Source of the DNA: Nicoletella semolina
GTDB taxonomy: Bacteria; Pseudomonadota; Gammaproteobacteria; Enterobacterales; Pasteurellaceae
NCBI RefSeq assembly: GCF_004345745.1
Contig: NZ_SLXJ01000006.1
Coordinates: 53,558-117,557, forward strand
Length of the DNA stretch: 64,000 nt
Direction: 5' to 3'
Shown here: piece by piece, positions 44,623 to 53,730 of the stretch
Position numbering within the stretch: position 1 is the first letter of the stretch
How the letters are laid out: each line of letters begins with the position of its first letter
Made by a program: the position numbers and the translations under genes
The notes under the pieces: model-generated
Told to the model about the DNA's origin: nothing
The model's database searches: none
The model's input: only the letters and a program-made list of their open reading frames with translations

Positions 44623-47568
44623 TCAATCATAGTGCTTAATTGAAAATTCTTTTTGTAATGCTTCGATACTATTTATTTGTTCAAATCCTTTTAATTGTGC
44701 AGGTTGATTAATTGTTTTATTCGTACCGATAGTTTGGCTGGCGAAAATAAAACTATTTTTATCTATAACTGCATTCTTATAGAATATAATTACCTCATCT
44801 TTAGTTAGTTTTTTAATATGTTCAATTAATTTCTGTTTGCGATCAAAAGAATGATTTCCTCGTAAATAATCTAACATAAAATCACTAAATTCTTCTGAAA
44901 GAGATTCAGGTTTATATTGTAGTATTTCTAATAAACTTGTGCGATATTGTTCAAATTCTTTTTCTGGTAAATTCACTAGCTTGTGTAGTGTTTCATCAAA
45001 AAATCGTTGATTATGCTCCATTATACTTGCTGCTGATACTGTAGGACTTTGTACGGAAAATTGTATCCCTGATGTTTTACCAATTTGAGTATTATTTGCA
45101 TAAACTACATAGCCTAATTGTTTATCAGTACGTAAATCATCAAAATACCAACGAGAGATAATGCCTCTTAATAATATTGCTCGGCTTAGACCTTCAAATT
45201 CTCCATAATAGTTAGGGAAAAAAGAGATAACAAAACCGTTATCTTCGTGTGAAATAGACTTAATGTAATTTATTTTACGCTGACTATTATTAATATCAAT
45301 ATATCGTCCATATCCCTTATTTTTATTACTATTTCTCACTAGTTTTGATAAATTTTCTGTGATACTGATAACTTGTTCATCAGATAAATTACCGACAGAA
45401 ATTCCCTTCAAGTAAGTTGCATTATTTAACAGGTTTTGACGGGTATTTTTTATATCATCAATAGTGATTTGATTAATGGTTTCTCGCTTTTTATCAATTT
45501 CAAAATAAGGATATGTTGAAAAATTTGATATTGCAAAATTTGCTTGTCTTAATGCATTTTCTTTTTCATCTTTATCAAGCTTTTCTAAAAAACGCTGTTT
45601 TGCTTGCAATAATATTTCAGGTGTGATTTCAAATTGACTAAACCCAGCGATCATATCTTGTAATAATTTCCCAATATTTTGTGTATAACCGTTTACACTC
45701 AATGTAATACCATTATCTTCAGTAGATAAGTCAGCTTTCATACCAGCAACAGAAGTTTGAAACATCAATTTAGCTTGTGATAACTCATTCATATAGCCCA
45801 ACAGTGCTGCACTTATTTTCGGTTTTAATTCGTTATTCTCTGGTAAATTTATAAAACGAATATCTACTTCTGCTTTGGGTTCGTTAGAGAAATAATAGCT
45901 TGGCATCGCATAAATTTCTGTTCCTTTCTCTTGCTTTATAAATGCTGGCTTTTGACGTTTTTCATTTATTGAGATAAGAGAAAAATCCTTTGCAAAATAA
46001 GGATTTAATTCAGGTAATTTAATCTCTGGATTACTACTGAAATCTAGCCATTTTTGTTTTTGTTCTTGAGTAATATTTTGTACACTGTAGGGAGCTTCAA
46101 AATATTGTGTTTTCTTATCTGTTTTAGCATTTTCATCAATCAGTATCACTCGTAAATTATCTACTGTCATTCCAGATAATTTATCTAAAATAGCTTTTTT
46201 ATCTATGTTACTAATAGTATAAGGTTGATCAATAATATGCTCAATTGGATATTCCAACATTTGACTTACTAGATAAGCAATATAATTCCCATTTTTTTCA
46301 ACCTGTAAATGTTCAAAATCCTGCCTAGCATTTTCTTTTAATTCATCAAAATAGCTTTGTTTAATACCTTCTTGACTTATTTTTTTAACTTGTTGGAATA
46401 CTAGAGAAATAATCTTATCTTTTTCTTTTAGCCCTTTGTCAGTTAATTCTATATAAAATGAGAAATCTCCCCTATCTCGGCTGATATCTGGGGTATAATC
46501 TATTTCTACGCCACTGTTTGACAACCCATTTTTAATTAAATAATCAGATAATGTGCCATCAGTGTTGTTGCTAAATAAATAGGATAAATATCTTCCTGTT
46601 TTATGTTTAAATGCTTGTTTATCTTCTGGGTAGTCAAAGGATAAAACGAGCATTTTTGTCGGCTTGACAGGTTTATAATTGATCCAAATACCTTTGTCTT
46701 CTTTTCTTAAAAAAGGGACATTCACTTTAGGCTCTGAAATCTGTTTATTTTCTATTTTCCCTAATGTATTTGTTGCTAATTTAGCTAGTTCATCAATAGA
46801 TAAATTAGAATATAAAACAGCTTTCATTAAATTTGCGGAATAATAGTCGTCATAGAATTTCCGCAATTCATCTTGTAATTTACTCTCTGGTTTATCTGAT
46901 AGGGTAACGTGATTGCCTACCGCAAATTTTGTTCTTGGGTGCTGCGGATTGGAGGTTGCTAAATTTACATCTTGGATTAAAAACCCATCACTTGATTTGG
47001 CTCTTACCATTTCTGCATTAACTGCATCTATCTCTTTTTTAGCATTTTTTTCAGATAGGAGCGGTTGAGCAAATGTGTCTGATAAACGATCTACTGCTTC
47101 GCTAAATGCTTGATGATTTACCTCAAGATAATATACTGTTTTGTCAGGCGCGGTATAAGCATTATTATATCCTCCATTTTTAGTTAGAAAATTATCTAAA
47201 CTATTCGTTTGAGGATATTTCTTCGATCCCATTAGGATCATATGCTCAAGATAATGGGCTAGACCTTGCTGTAAAATCGGATCTTCCATAGAGCCAACAG
47301 GCAAGCCAACAGACATTAAGGATTTGTTTGCATTTTTATCTGAAATTAATAATACCTCAATACCATTATTTAATTTAATACCTTGATAAACAGCGTGATC
47401 TGTAGGACTTTTATTAATTACTTTATTAATTAATTGATAGTCCAATTGATTTGTAGCAGACCGTCTATTTTCTATAGACGGTTTCACCTCTGCCAAAGTA
47501 ATACTAGGATAGGTTGAAACAAGGTAAATAGTTGTAAATAGTGTGTAAGTTAGAATGTTCTTTTTCAT
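44623..47568 (-). CDS. ptrA: Pitrilysin (protease III), M16 zinc metalloprotease
   Basis: 981 residues. A signal peptide ends near 'ITLA' (residue 26), so it acts in the periplasm. The inverted zinc motif HYLEH is at 105-109, within 'GLAHYLEHMILMGSKKYPQ'. Four M16 domain repeats are expected for the length. Pitrilysin degrades small peptides such as insulin B chain. Its ATG overlaps the recC stop by four bases (ATGA), so the two are translationally coupled, as in E. coli recC-ptrA-recB-recD. Here, however, recB does not follow. Confidence 0.94.
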   Translation of the reverse strand: MKKNILTYTLFTTIYLVSTYPSITLAEVKPSIENRRSATNQLDYQLINKVINKSPTDHAVYQGIKLNNGIEVLLISDKNANKSLMSVGLPVGSMEDPILQQGLAHYLEHMILMGSKKYPQTNSLDNFLTKNGGYNNAYTAPDKTVYYLEVNHQAFSEAVDRLSDTFAQPLLSEKNAKKEIDAVNAEMVRAKSSDGFLIQDVNLATSNPQHPRTKFAVGNHVTLSDKPESKLQDELRKFYDDYYSANLMKAVLYSNLSIDELAKLATNTLGKIENKQISEPKVNVPFLRKEDKGIWINYKPVKPTKMLVLSFDYPEDKQAFKHKTGRYLSYLFSNNTDGTLSDYLIKNGLSNSGVEIDYTPDISRDRGDFSFYIELTDKGLKEKDKIISLVFQQVKKISQEGIKQSYFDELKENARQDFEHLQVEKNGNYIAYLVSQMLEYPIEHIIDQPYTISNIDKKAILDKLSGMTVDNLRVILIDENAKTDKKTQYFEAPYSVQNITQEQKQKWLDFSSNPEIKLPELNPYFAKDFSLISINEKRQKPAFIKQEKGTEIYAMPSYYFSNEPKAEVDIRFINLPENNELKPKISAALLGYMNELSQAKLMFQTSVAGMKADLSTEDNGITLSVNGYTQNIGKLLQDMIAGFSQFEITPEILLQAKQRFLEKLDKDEKENALRQANFAISNFSTYPYFEIDKKRETINQITIDDIKNTRQNLLNNATYLKGISVGNLSDEQVISITENLSKLVRNSNKNKGYGRYIDINNSQRKINYIKSISHEDNGFVISFFPNYYGEFEGLSRAILLRGIISRWYFDDLRTDKQLGYVVYANNTQIGKTSGIQFSVQSPTVSAASIMEHNQRFFDETLHKLVNLPEKEFEQYRTSLLEILQYKPESLSEEFSDFMLDYLRGNHSFDRKQKLIEHIKKLTKDEVIIFYKNAVIDKNSFIFASQTIGTNKTINQPAQLKGFEQINSIEALQKEFSIKHYD

Positions 47569-50500
47569 ATTTTCTCCCTAATATGATTTATCATTTTTTC
47601 AAACCATAACAATGTATGGAGGTGAATATCATTATCATTAATTTCTTCTATTTGTGCAAGTATTCTACAAAAATAAAGATCTTCTGCTAGTATTTCTTTA
47701 TAAAAATTTTTAGGTGTACTACCTGTAGAAACGTGCTTGATATACTTATGAATATTTTTATAAATCACTAACTGAGGTTTGCTAAAAGAAGATAGATAAT
47801 CTTGCAGATACAACATAACCTGATCTTTTGCTATAGATTGATCAATGGGATTAAATTGTAACGTCTTCACTTCGCTGTGATTTAAATAGAAAAAACTAAA
47901 CTCATCTATATTAAAATGAATTACATTTAATATCAAATAATATATCCAAGCTTCGATAATATCTTTATCTCTTAACTTACCCGTTCGCCATAAAATAATT
48001 CTATTATTTATATTATTTGGTATATTTCCAAATAATTTTATAATTTTCCCGTAAATTTCTAGTGTAATGTTAATTTCAATATTTTTCGCAGAATTTAGCT
48101 CATATTGAGATAATTTAATATTTAATAAATTAATTAATCTACTTAATTCAGTTTCAGAAATTTTTCCAAAGTTACAAGCGGGTAATTCACCTTTAAGTTT
48201 GGCATTTTTAAAGAAGTTATGATAAGTATCTTCTTCTGTTTCAGAAAGTGCATGAAGCAAAGAATATTTTTCTAAATTTGATAACTGAAAAGATTCAGAT
48301 ATTTCAAAGTTTGTCTCATAAGTCTCAAATTTAATCCCTAATCTATGATTAAAGAAAAATTTAATTGGATTCTGAATATAGTTAATTAAATCAGTAATAT
48401 TTATAGTATCAATATTTCCATTTTTATTATCAATTAATATCTCTTTATTTTTTTGATTTAGTGGCTTTTTGGTATTAACCCACTCTTTATTATATGAAAT
48501 ATGTTCAGTAAAGTTCTTTTTACTAAATACAGATATAGGATGTTTAATGATTTTATGTGAAAAGCCATTTTGGCTATTTTCATTGATATAATCAATGAGT
48601 TGTGAGACTAAAATAGAAGGTAATTTCTCATTATTATTGATAATAGATTGTCCAATATAGCTCATATAAAATATTTTTTGAGCAGATAATAGTGCCTCAA
48701 GAAATAAATAACGATCATCATCACGTTTGGCTCGATCTCCTTTTTGCGGTGCATATTGCATTAAGTCAAAATGATCTTTGAGATATGGACGAGGAAAATC
48801 TCCTTCATTCATACCTAATAAGCAAACTACCTTAAATGGAATTGCCCGCATAGGTAAAAATGTACAAAAATTTACTTTACCAACTAAAAAATTAAGTTGA
48901 TCACGCTGCTCACTCAATTCTCGTTCAAATAATGTTGAAATAATATCAATTTCTATTTCTTCATCAAAATTTGCCTGTTTCATTCTTTCAAAAATATTAT
49001 CAATTATCTGTTGTAATTGAAATAAAGCGACATTGTTTTCTGTATTTCCTTGATAAAATTGCTCTATTAAAAGCATTAATCTAGACTTCCACTCTGAAAT
49101 GACGTATGCTTCTTGAATAAAGTGATGCCAAGCGGTTAAATTTTCCATAAATTTTGCAAGAATACCAGATAATTCTGCATTTAAACCATAACTTTCATTA
49201 ATGGCAATAATCTCTTCCCAATGCATTTCTGATTGCAAGCTTATCCCAAGCAATAAACGATTTATTCCATTTTCCCAAGAATTATAATTTTTCCATTTAT
49301 TTTCATTAATATTTTCTCCTAAACGAATACCTGCTAATTTTATCCACTCTTTTAATTTTATTAGATCTGTTTCCTTTAATTGATATTTTTCTCTAACTGC
49401 GGTGACATCTAATAATGAGTATATTTTCTCTACATTAAAATGACTTTCTTTTAGAGTTAAAAGAGTCAGAAAACTAGCAATGATAGGGTTAGTATTTTTA
49501 AGTTTTTGATCTGATAAACTAAATGGAATATAACGTTTATCAAAATTTTTTCCATTATGTTGATAACATTCAAAAACAGCATTGATATAAGGAGTATAAC
49601 TATCAATATCTGGTGATAAGACAATGATATCATTAGGTGACATATTAGGATATTCTTCAAATAGAGATAATAGATAATTATGTAATACTTCTACCTCTCG
49701 CATTTTACTATGACAAGAATGAATTTGGATAGAGCCATCTTTTGGCTTTATCTCAAAACTGGATTGGTATTCATAGTTTAAAATAGCATACTTGACGCTA
49801 TTTAATAAGTTATCTCTCGCTGCTTCTGTATAAAAAGTTATTTCATTGGGTTCATTATCAATCAATAAATTTAAGAATTCTTTTCCTTGTTTTCCCCAGA
49901 TAGATAATAAAGGATTACCTTGATCTTTATATAGATTATTCATATCTTGATGATCTAATGACTGTTTAAGCGTGATTTTTTCTATTATTCTATCTTCTTG
50001 GCTATCCCCCCAAAATATTTTGCTTGGGTTAGTAAAAAAAAGATGAATATGGCAATATTTTCCTAATTGATTTAAGATATTTAGTTGATTAATTGGCATT
50101 GATGATATACCAAATACAAAAATGCGTTTTGGTAATTTTTCAATTTCTTGACTAGATAGCTCAGATAATTTACTTAAATAATGTTGCTGTAAATAAGCTC
50201 TATGCGATGTATAAAAAATAAGATCATCTTCATCTTTTTTAACATCTTCAACCAAAGCATTCCATAAAATACTTTGCCACAAAAGTGTTTTAGGAATATT
50301 CTCTCTATCTTGATCGTTTAAATATGATGATTGGTTAATCTCATTAAAAACAGCCTGAATATTTCCTTGCTCCCAAAAAATTAACCAATGAGGACGATAT
50401 ACTAAATATTGGTCAAATAAATCTGCGACTTTACTTGCAAGCTGATATAGTTTGAATTGATTTTGTTCTTGTTCTGATAAGTAATAAGCAAGAGGCAGAA

Positions 50501-50822
50501 ACTCTTCACACTCTAAATAGGTTGGTAATAAACGCATTAAACGCCAAACAATAATATCTTTACTAAAGCTGTTTTCTTTTGGAAGTTCAGGAAATAGCAA
50601 TCTATACTGCTGCCACAAGAAGCTAGTTGGAAATGGGAATTGTAAATTGGCAGCAATGCCAGTTTCTCCAGCGATCTGCATTTGCAACCATTGTGCCATA
50701 CCTACGCTTTGAACCAAAATTGTTTCAGCTTCAAAAGGATTCGGGTTTGGATCGCTCTTTAGAACATTAACCAATAAGTCTTTATGGTTGTATAATTGGT
50801 TAGAATAATAAACAGTAAACAT
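47565..50822 (-). CDS. recC: RecBCD enzyme subunit RecC
   Basis: 1085 residues, close to the usual 1100. RecC holds RecB and RecD together, splits the duplex and recognises Chi. Family blocks are 'QSVGMAQWLQMQIAGETGI', 'FPFPTSFLWQQY', 'VFGISSMPINQLNILNQLG', 'PNDIIVLSPDIDSYTPYI' and 'MRAIPFKVVCLLGMNEGDFPR' (cut: 'FKVVCLLGMNEGDFPR'). It starts 12 bases after comQ and overlaps ptrA. The coding sequence is strikingly AT-rich, with many AAT/ATA codons. Confidence 0.94.
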   Translation of the reverse strand: MFTVYYSNQLYNHKDLLVNVLKSDPNPNPFEAETILVQSVGMAQWLQMQIAGETGIAANLQFPFPTSFLWQQYRLLFPELPKENSFSKDIIVWRLMRLLPTYLECEEFLPLAYYLSEQEQNQFKLYQLASKVADLFDQYLVYRPHWLIFWEQGNIQAVFNEINQSSYLNDQDRENIPKTLLWQSILWNALVEDVKKDEDDLIFYTSHRAYLQQHYLSKLSELSSQEIEKLPKRIFVFGISSMPINQLNILNQLGKYCHIHLFFTNPSKIFWGDSQEDRIIEKITLKQSLDHQDMNNLYKDQGNPLLSIWGKQGKEFLNLLIDNEPNEITFYTEAARDNLLNSVKYAILNYEYQSSFEIKPKDGSIQIHSCHSKMREVEVLHNYLLSLFEEYPNMSPNDIIVLSPDIDSYTPYINAVFECYQHNGKNFDKRYIPFSLSDQKLKNTNPIIASFLTLLTLKESHFNVEKIYSLLDVTAVREKYQLKETDLIKLKEWIKLAGIRLGENINENKWKNYNSWENGINRLLLGISLQSEMHWEEIIAINESYGLNAELSGILAKFMENLTAWHHFIQEAYVISEWKSRLMLLIEQFYQGNTENNVALFQLQQIIDNIFERMKQANFDEEIEIDIISTLFERELSEQRDQLNFLVGKVNFCTFLPMRAIPFKVVCLLGMNEGDFPRPYLKDHFDLMQYAPQKGDRAKRDDDRYLFLEALLSAQKIFYMSYIGQSIINNNEKLPSILVSQLIDYINENSQNGFSHKIIKHPISVFSKKNFTEHISYNKEWVNTKKPLNQKNKEILIDNKNGNIDTINITDLINYIQNPIKFFFNHRLGIKFETYETNFEISESFQLSNLEKYSLLHALSETEEDTYHNFFKNAKLKGELPACNFGKISETELSRLINLLNIKLSQYELNSAKNIEINITLEIYGKIIKLFGNIPNNINNRIILWRTGKLRDKDIIEAWIYYLILNVIHFNIDEFSFFYLNHSEVKTLQFNPIDQSIAKDQVMLYLQDYLSSFSKPQLVIYKNIHKYIKHVSTGSTPKNFYKEILAEDLYFCRILAQIEEINDNDIHLHTLLWFEKMINHIREKI

Positions 50823-50834
50823 AATAATTCTCCC

Positions 50835-51170
50835 TCACGGGTAGTTTACCTCTTTCTTTGCTTGTAATCTATCAGGTTTTGTTATTGTTACCTCTCCTGT
50901 TGGAAAATTAATGATTATCTTATTAGGCAAGTAGCAGGTGATATGGAATACGACATCATTTTGTTTAACACTCCTTTCACAAGGTAAATTTGCCATTTTT
51001 AATGCAATTTGATTTTCAGCAATTTGTAGGGCTTGTTGCTTTTGATAAATTAAATTAAGCTGCCTATTTTGTTGAGATTGCCACTTATTATAACTTAGAT
51101 ATAATATAGCAAATAAATTGACAGCGATAAGTAAAGCTATTCCACTGCTGGCATTTAATTTATTTCTCAT
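50835..51170 (-). CDS. comQ: Competence protein ComQ (PpdC-like)
   Basis: 111 residues with an N-terminal hydrophobic helix ('SGIALLIAVNLFAILYLSY') and a small domain containing two Cys ('LPCERSVK', 'FHITCYLP'). By position it equals H. influenzae comQ and the last small pseudopilin-region gene before recC in E. coli. It overlaps comP by 11 bases. H. influenzae comNOPQ genes belong to the Sxy/CRP-S competence regulon. Sequence similarity within this group is low, so the call leans on synteny. Confidence 0.75.
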   Translation of the reverse strand: MRNKLNASSGIALLIAVNLFAILYLSYNKWQSQQNRQLNLIYQKQQALQIAENQIALKMANLPCERSVKQNDVVFHITCYLPNKIIINFPTGEVTITKPDRLQAKKEVNYP

Positions 51171-51819
51171 TTGCCAATATGTTCCTTGAATTTGGTAAAT
51201 ATTCCCAAGTTGAAAAAATTTTCTCTAGATTATTAATTACTTTCCTATTAGATTTGATATACCTTGTAGGTTTATTTACATAGCTAGAGAAGACGGTTCC
51301 ATTAACTTGCTTACCTGTGATTTCAAATAAATAGTCTGTAATAATAATGCCATAAAAATTTTTTAATAGTCTTTCTGATATTTCATTTTTTGCAATCACA
51401 ATCTGAGGATTATTTTCAGAGCTATCAGGTAGATCACTTAATTTCTCAATATAAACAATAGGGGGATTATATTTTTCTAAATTTAACCAGTCTTTAATTT
51501 TATCTATTTGTATATACTTTGTTGTTTCTGGTTTCTTCTGTAAAAAAATACTATCAAATTTACAGTGAAAGCTGTAATGAATGTAATTTAGCTTAATTAC
51601 TATACTTGTTTTCTTTTCTTGATTGCATAAGTTTTTCTCATTATTACGTGATAATATCTCTGATAATAATAATTTATCGTGAAGATAATCTTGTCGATAT
51701 TTTAGAGAAGTTTTTTCCTGACTAAAAAACTTCTCTTTGTTTATAAAAAGAACAGAAAGTAAACTGCTAATCATTAAAAGTGAAACTAAAACTGTGTTTG
51801 AAGATATATATTTTTTCAT
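51160..51819 (-). CDS. comP: Competence protein ComP (YgdB-region)
   Basis: 219 residues with one N-terminal hydrophobic helix ('TVLVSLLMISSLLSVLFI'), then a Lys/Glu/Asn-rich soluble part with four Cys. There is no clear prepilin peptidase motif. Identity comes from its place third in a comNOPQ-recC block. It overlaps comQ by 11 bases and starts nine bases after comO. Its role in type IV pilus-like uptake machinery is inferred from the H. influenzae operon. Confidence 0.7.
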   Translation of the reverse strand: MKKYISSNTVLVSLLMISSLLSVLFINKEKFFSQEKTSLKYRQDYLHDKLLLSEILSRNNEKNLCNQEKKTSIVIKLNYIHYSFHCKFDSIFLQKKPETTKYIQIDKIKDWLNLEKYNPPIVYIEKLSDLPDSSENNPQIVIAKNEISERLLKNFYGIIITDYLFEITGKQVNGTVFSSYVNKPTRYIKSNRKVINNLEKIFSTWEYLPNSRNILANEK

Positions 51820-51828
51820 TGCTTTTTT

Positions 51829-52515
51829 TTAATTGAATAAATAACTATAAGCGGAACTTTCATAATAAATATTAGGGTGTTTATGTGAAGATATAATTAA
51901 GTCTATCTTAATTAGATTATTCTTTATTATCGTAAATTTTAGGTGTTCTACGTTAATATCTGAATATTCTGACAATCCTCGCCATTTTCCTTGATTGCAT
52001 TGGCGTAATAATTTTTGACACTCAATTAAACTACATTTCTTTATACTGTCATCTTCATAAATATAAATCGCTTTATTTTTTAATTTAAATCCAAAGAATT
52101 CCTTACTAACATCGTTAGTAATATTTAAATCTCCTTTTGTACATTGATTTTTATTTCGCCTTTCGCCAATACAGCCATCTCCATTTAAGTCATAATAAAA
52201 CATTAAACAGTATGAAGAGTTTAGCGAATAACTTTTATTATTTAGGAATAGGTGTATATTGCTTTTTTCTCTAAAACTTCCTTGATAACCAATATGCTGA
52301 ATATGTTGCTGTAAATGTGCTAGTATATGATATGAATGAGATTGTAAATTAAATAACTCTCTTTGTTTATTCTGCATATAGTAAAAATCACTAAAAAGCC
52401 TAGCGGCAAATAGTAAAATAAATGTACTTAATGCGGTTGTTATTAGTACTTCAATAAGAGTAAAGCTGTGTAATGACTTAACGACAGCTTGATTTTTTAT
52501 TCTTTTGAATAACAT
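51829..52515 (-). CDS. comO: Competence pseudopilin ComO (PpdB-like)
   Basis: 228 residues from the ATG at 52515, preferred over one 12 bases upstream because GGAG is correctly spaced before it. The prepilin-type N-terminus reads 'SFTLIEVLITTALSTFILLF', with the peptidase site before Phe and the conserved Glu at +5. The rest includes several Cys and tyrosine-rich loops. It overlaps comN by 38 bases. Minor pseudopilins of this kind are thought to prime the competence pilus. Confidence 0.82.
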   Translation of the reverse strand: MLFKRIKNQAVVKSLHSFTLIEVLITTALSTFILLFAARLFSDFYYMQNKQRELFNLQSHSYHILAHLQQHIQHIGYQGSFREKSNIHLFLNNKSYSLNSSYCLMFYYDLNGDGCIGERRNKNQCTKGDLNITNDVSKEFFGFKLKNKAIYIYEDDSIKKCSLIECQKLLRQCNQGKWRGLSEYSDINVEHLKFTIIKNNLIKIDLIISSHKHPNIYYESSAYSYLFN

Positions 52516-52996
52516 TAATTGCTCCATTCTGATTAAATTGTAGAACCTCTTGTTTATTATTTAATACAATGCCCAAACATTTAGCATTTAATCGATCAGA
52601 ATAACCATCAATATTAGTGAATACTTTGGGATACAGACTATTACTATTTAATTTCAAATCACGATAATACGGTTCATAGAGATAATATTCATTATTTTTA
52701 CATAATATGTGATTAAAACAATCACAACTTACTTGCTTGTCATCTAATTTTAATACTGCAATAACGCACCAATTCTTTTTAATCTCATCTTGATTAATAC
52801 TAATTGAGTAGTTTTGTTTTGAATAGCGTGCTTTCGTTCTAATCTGGTAAATAAACGACTTGAGATTATCTATCTCTGACTGAATGATAACGTGATCTTG
52901 AATGCGAAAAAATACTGTAGAAAAGGAATAGAGAGAAAGAGCGGTAATAAATAAGACAGTAATTATTTCAATTAACGTAAATGCACGATACATCAT
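52478..52996 (-). CDS. comN: Competence pseudopilin ComN (PpdA-like)
   Basis: 172 residues beginning 'MMYRAFTLIEIITVLFITAL', a very short prepilin leader followed by the methylated-Phe type helix with Glu at +5. It is the first gene of comNOPQ-recC-ptrA. Tandem ATGs at 52996 and 52993 follow a GAGAG site; either may be used. A CRP-S site lies 72-93 bases upstream, so expression should depend on CRP and Sxy. Confidence 0.83.
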   Translation of the reverse strand: MMYRAFTLIEIITVLFITALSLYSFSTVFFRIQDHVIIQSEIDNLKSFIYQIRTKARYSKQNYSISINQDEIKKNWCVIAVLKLDDKQVSCDCFNHILCKNNEYYLYEPYYRDLKLNSNSLYPKVFTNIDGYSDRLNAKCLGIVLNNKQEVLQFNQNGAINVIQKNKKSSCR

Positions 52997-53067
52997 ATTC
53001 TCTCATCAAACTTGTTTCAGAGAGAATAATATCGGCTATTTATTAATGTTCAATTTTAGAATAGTAT

Positions 53068-53089
53068 TTTTGCGATCTTAATCGCAAAA
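53068..53089 (-). promoter_or_regulatory. CRP-S (Sxy-dependent) site of comNOPQ-recC-ptrA
   Basis: A 22-base near-perfect palindrome: TTTTGCGATC, then TT, then AATCGCAAAA. It has the C at position 6 (TGCGA in place of TGTGA) that defines CRP-S sites, which need Sxy in H. influenzae. It ends one base before the fabA stop codon and 72 bases upstream of comN. Confidence 0.9.
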
Positions 53090-53620
53090 CTAAAATGTAG
53101 TTGTATCTTGAAAAAGACCCACTTTAAGATCAGTTGCCGTGTAAATAACACGCCCATCAACCTCAACTTCACCATCACCTACGCCCATCACTAATTTACG
53201 ATTAATCACACGTTTAATGTTAATTCTGTAGAGTACTTTTTTCGCTGTCGGTAAAATTTGCCCTGTGAATTTGACTTCACCAACGCCTAACGCTCTGCCT
53301 TTTCCCTTACCGCCAATCCAGCCAAGATAAAAACCAACTAATTGCCACATTGCATCAAGTCCCAAGCAGCCAGGCATTACAGGATCGCCAATAAAATGGC
53401 AGGCAAAAAAAGGTAAATCAGGGTGAATGTCTAATTCTGCCTCAATATAGCCCTTACCAAATAAGCCTTGATCATCATTAATTGTACTAATTCTATCAAT
53501 CATCAACATTGTTGGTGCTGGCAATTGTGGACCTTCTTTTCCAAAAAGTTCTCCTCGTCCAGAAGCTAAAAGATCTTCATAGGAATAATTTGGCTTGATA
53601 TTGGGTGTACAGTTGTTCAT
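53090..53620 (-). CDS. fabA: 3-hydroxydecanoyl-ACP dehydratase/isomerase FabA
   Basis: 176 residues. FabA dehydrates beta-hydroxydecanoyl-ACP and isomerises it to cis-3-decenoyl-ACP, the branch point of unsaturated fatty acid synthesis. The active-site His is in '[21 protein letters not shown]' (cut: '[19 protein letters not shown]') and the Asp in '[12 protein letters not shown]'. The order fabA-ycbZ-matP matches E. coli. The stop codon abuts the CRP-S site of comN, so the com promoter lies directly behind it. Confidence 0.97.
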   Translation of the reverse strand: MNNCTPNIKPNYSYEDLLASGRGELFGKEGPQLPAPTMLMIDRISTINDDQGLFGKGYIEAELDIHPDLPFFACHFIGDPVMPGCLGLDAMWQLVGFYLGWIGGKGKGRALGVGEVKFTGQILPTAKKVLYRINIKRVINRKLVMGVGDGEVEVDGRVIYTATDLKVGLFQDTTTF

Positions 53621-53730
53621 TATTTTTCTCCGAGCTAAAATGGCATAAGCCTTTATATATAAACTTTGAAGATATTATCATACTAATAGACTATTTAAAA
53701 TAGCGAACAGTTGTAAGCTGACTTATCGGA

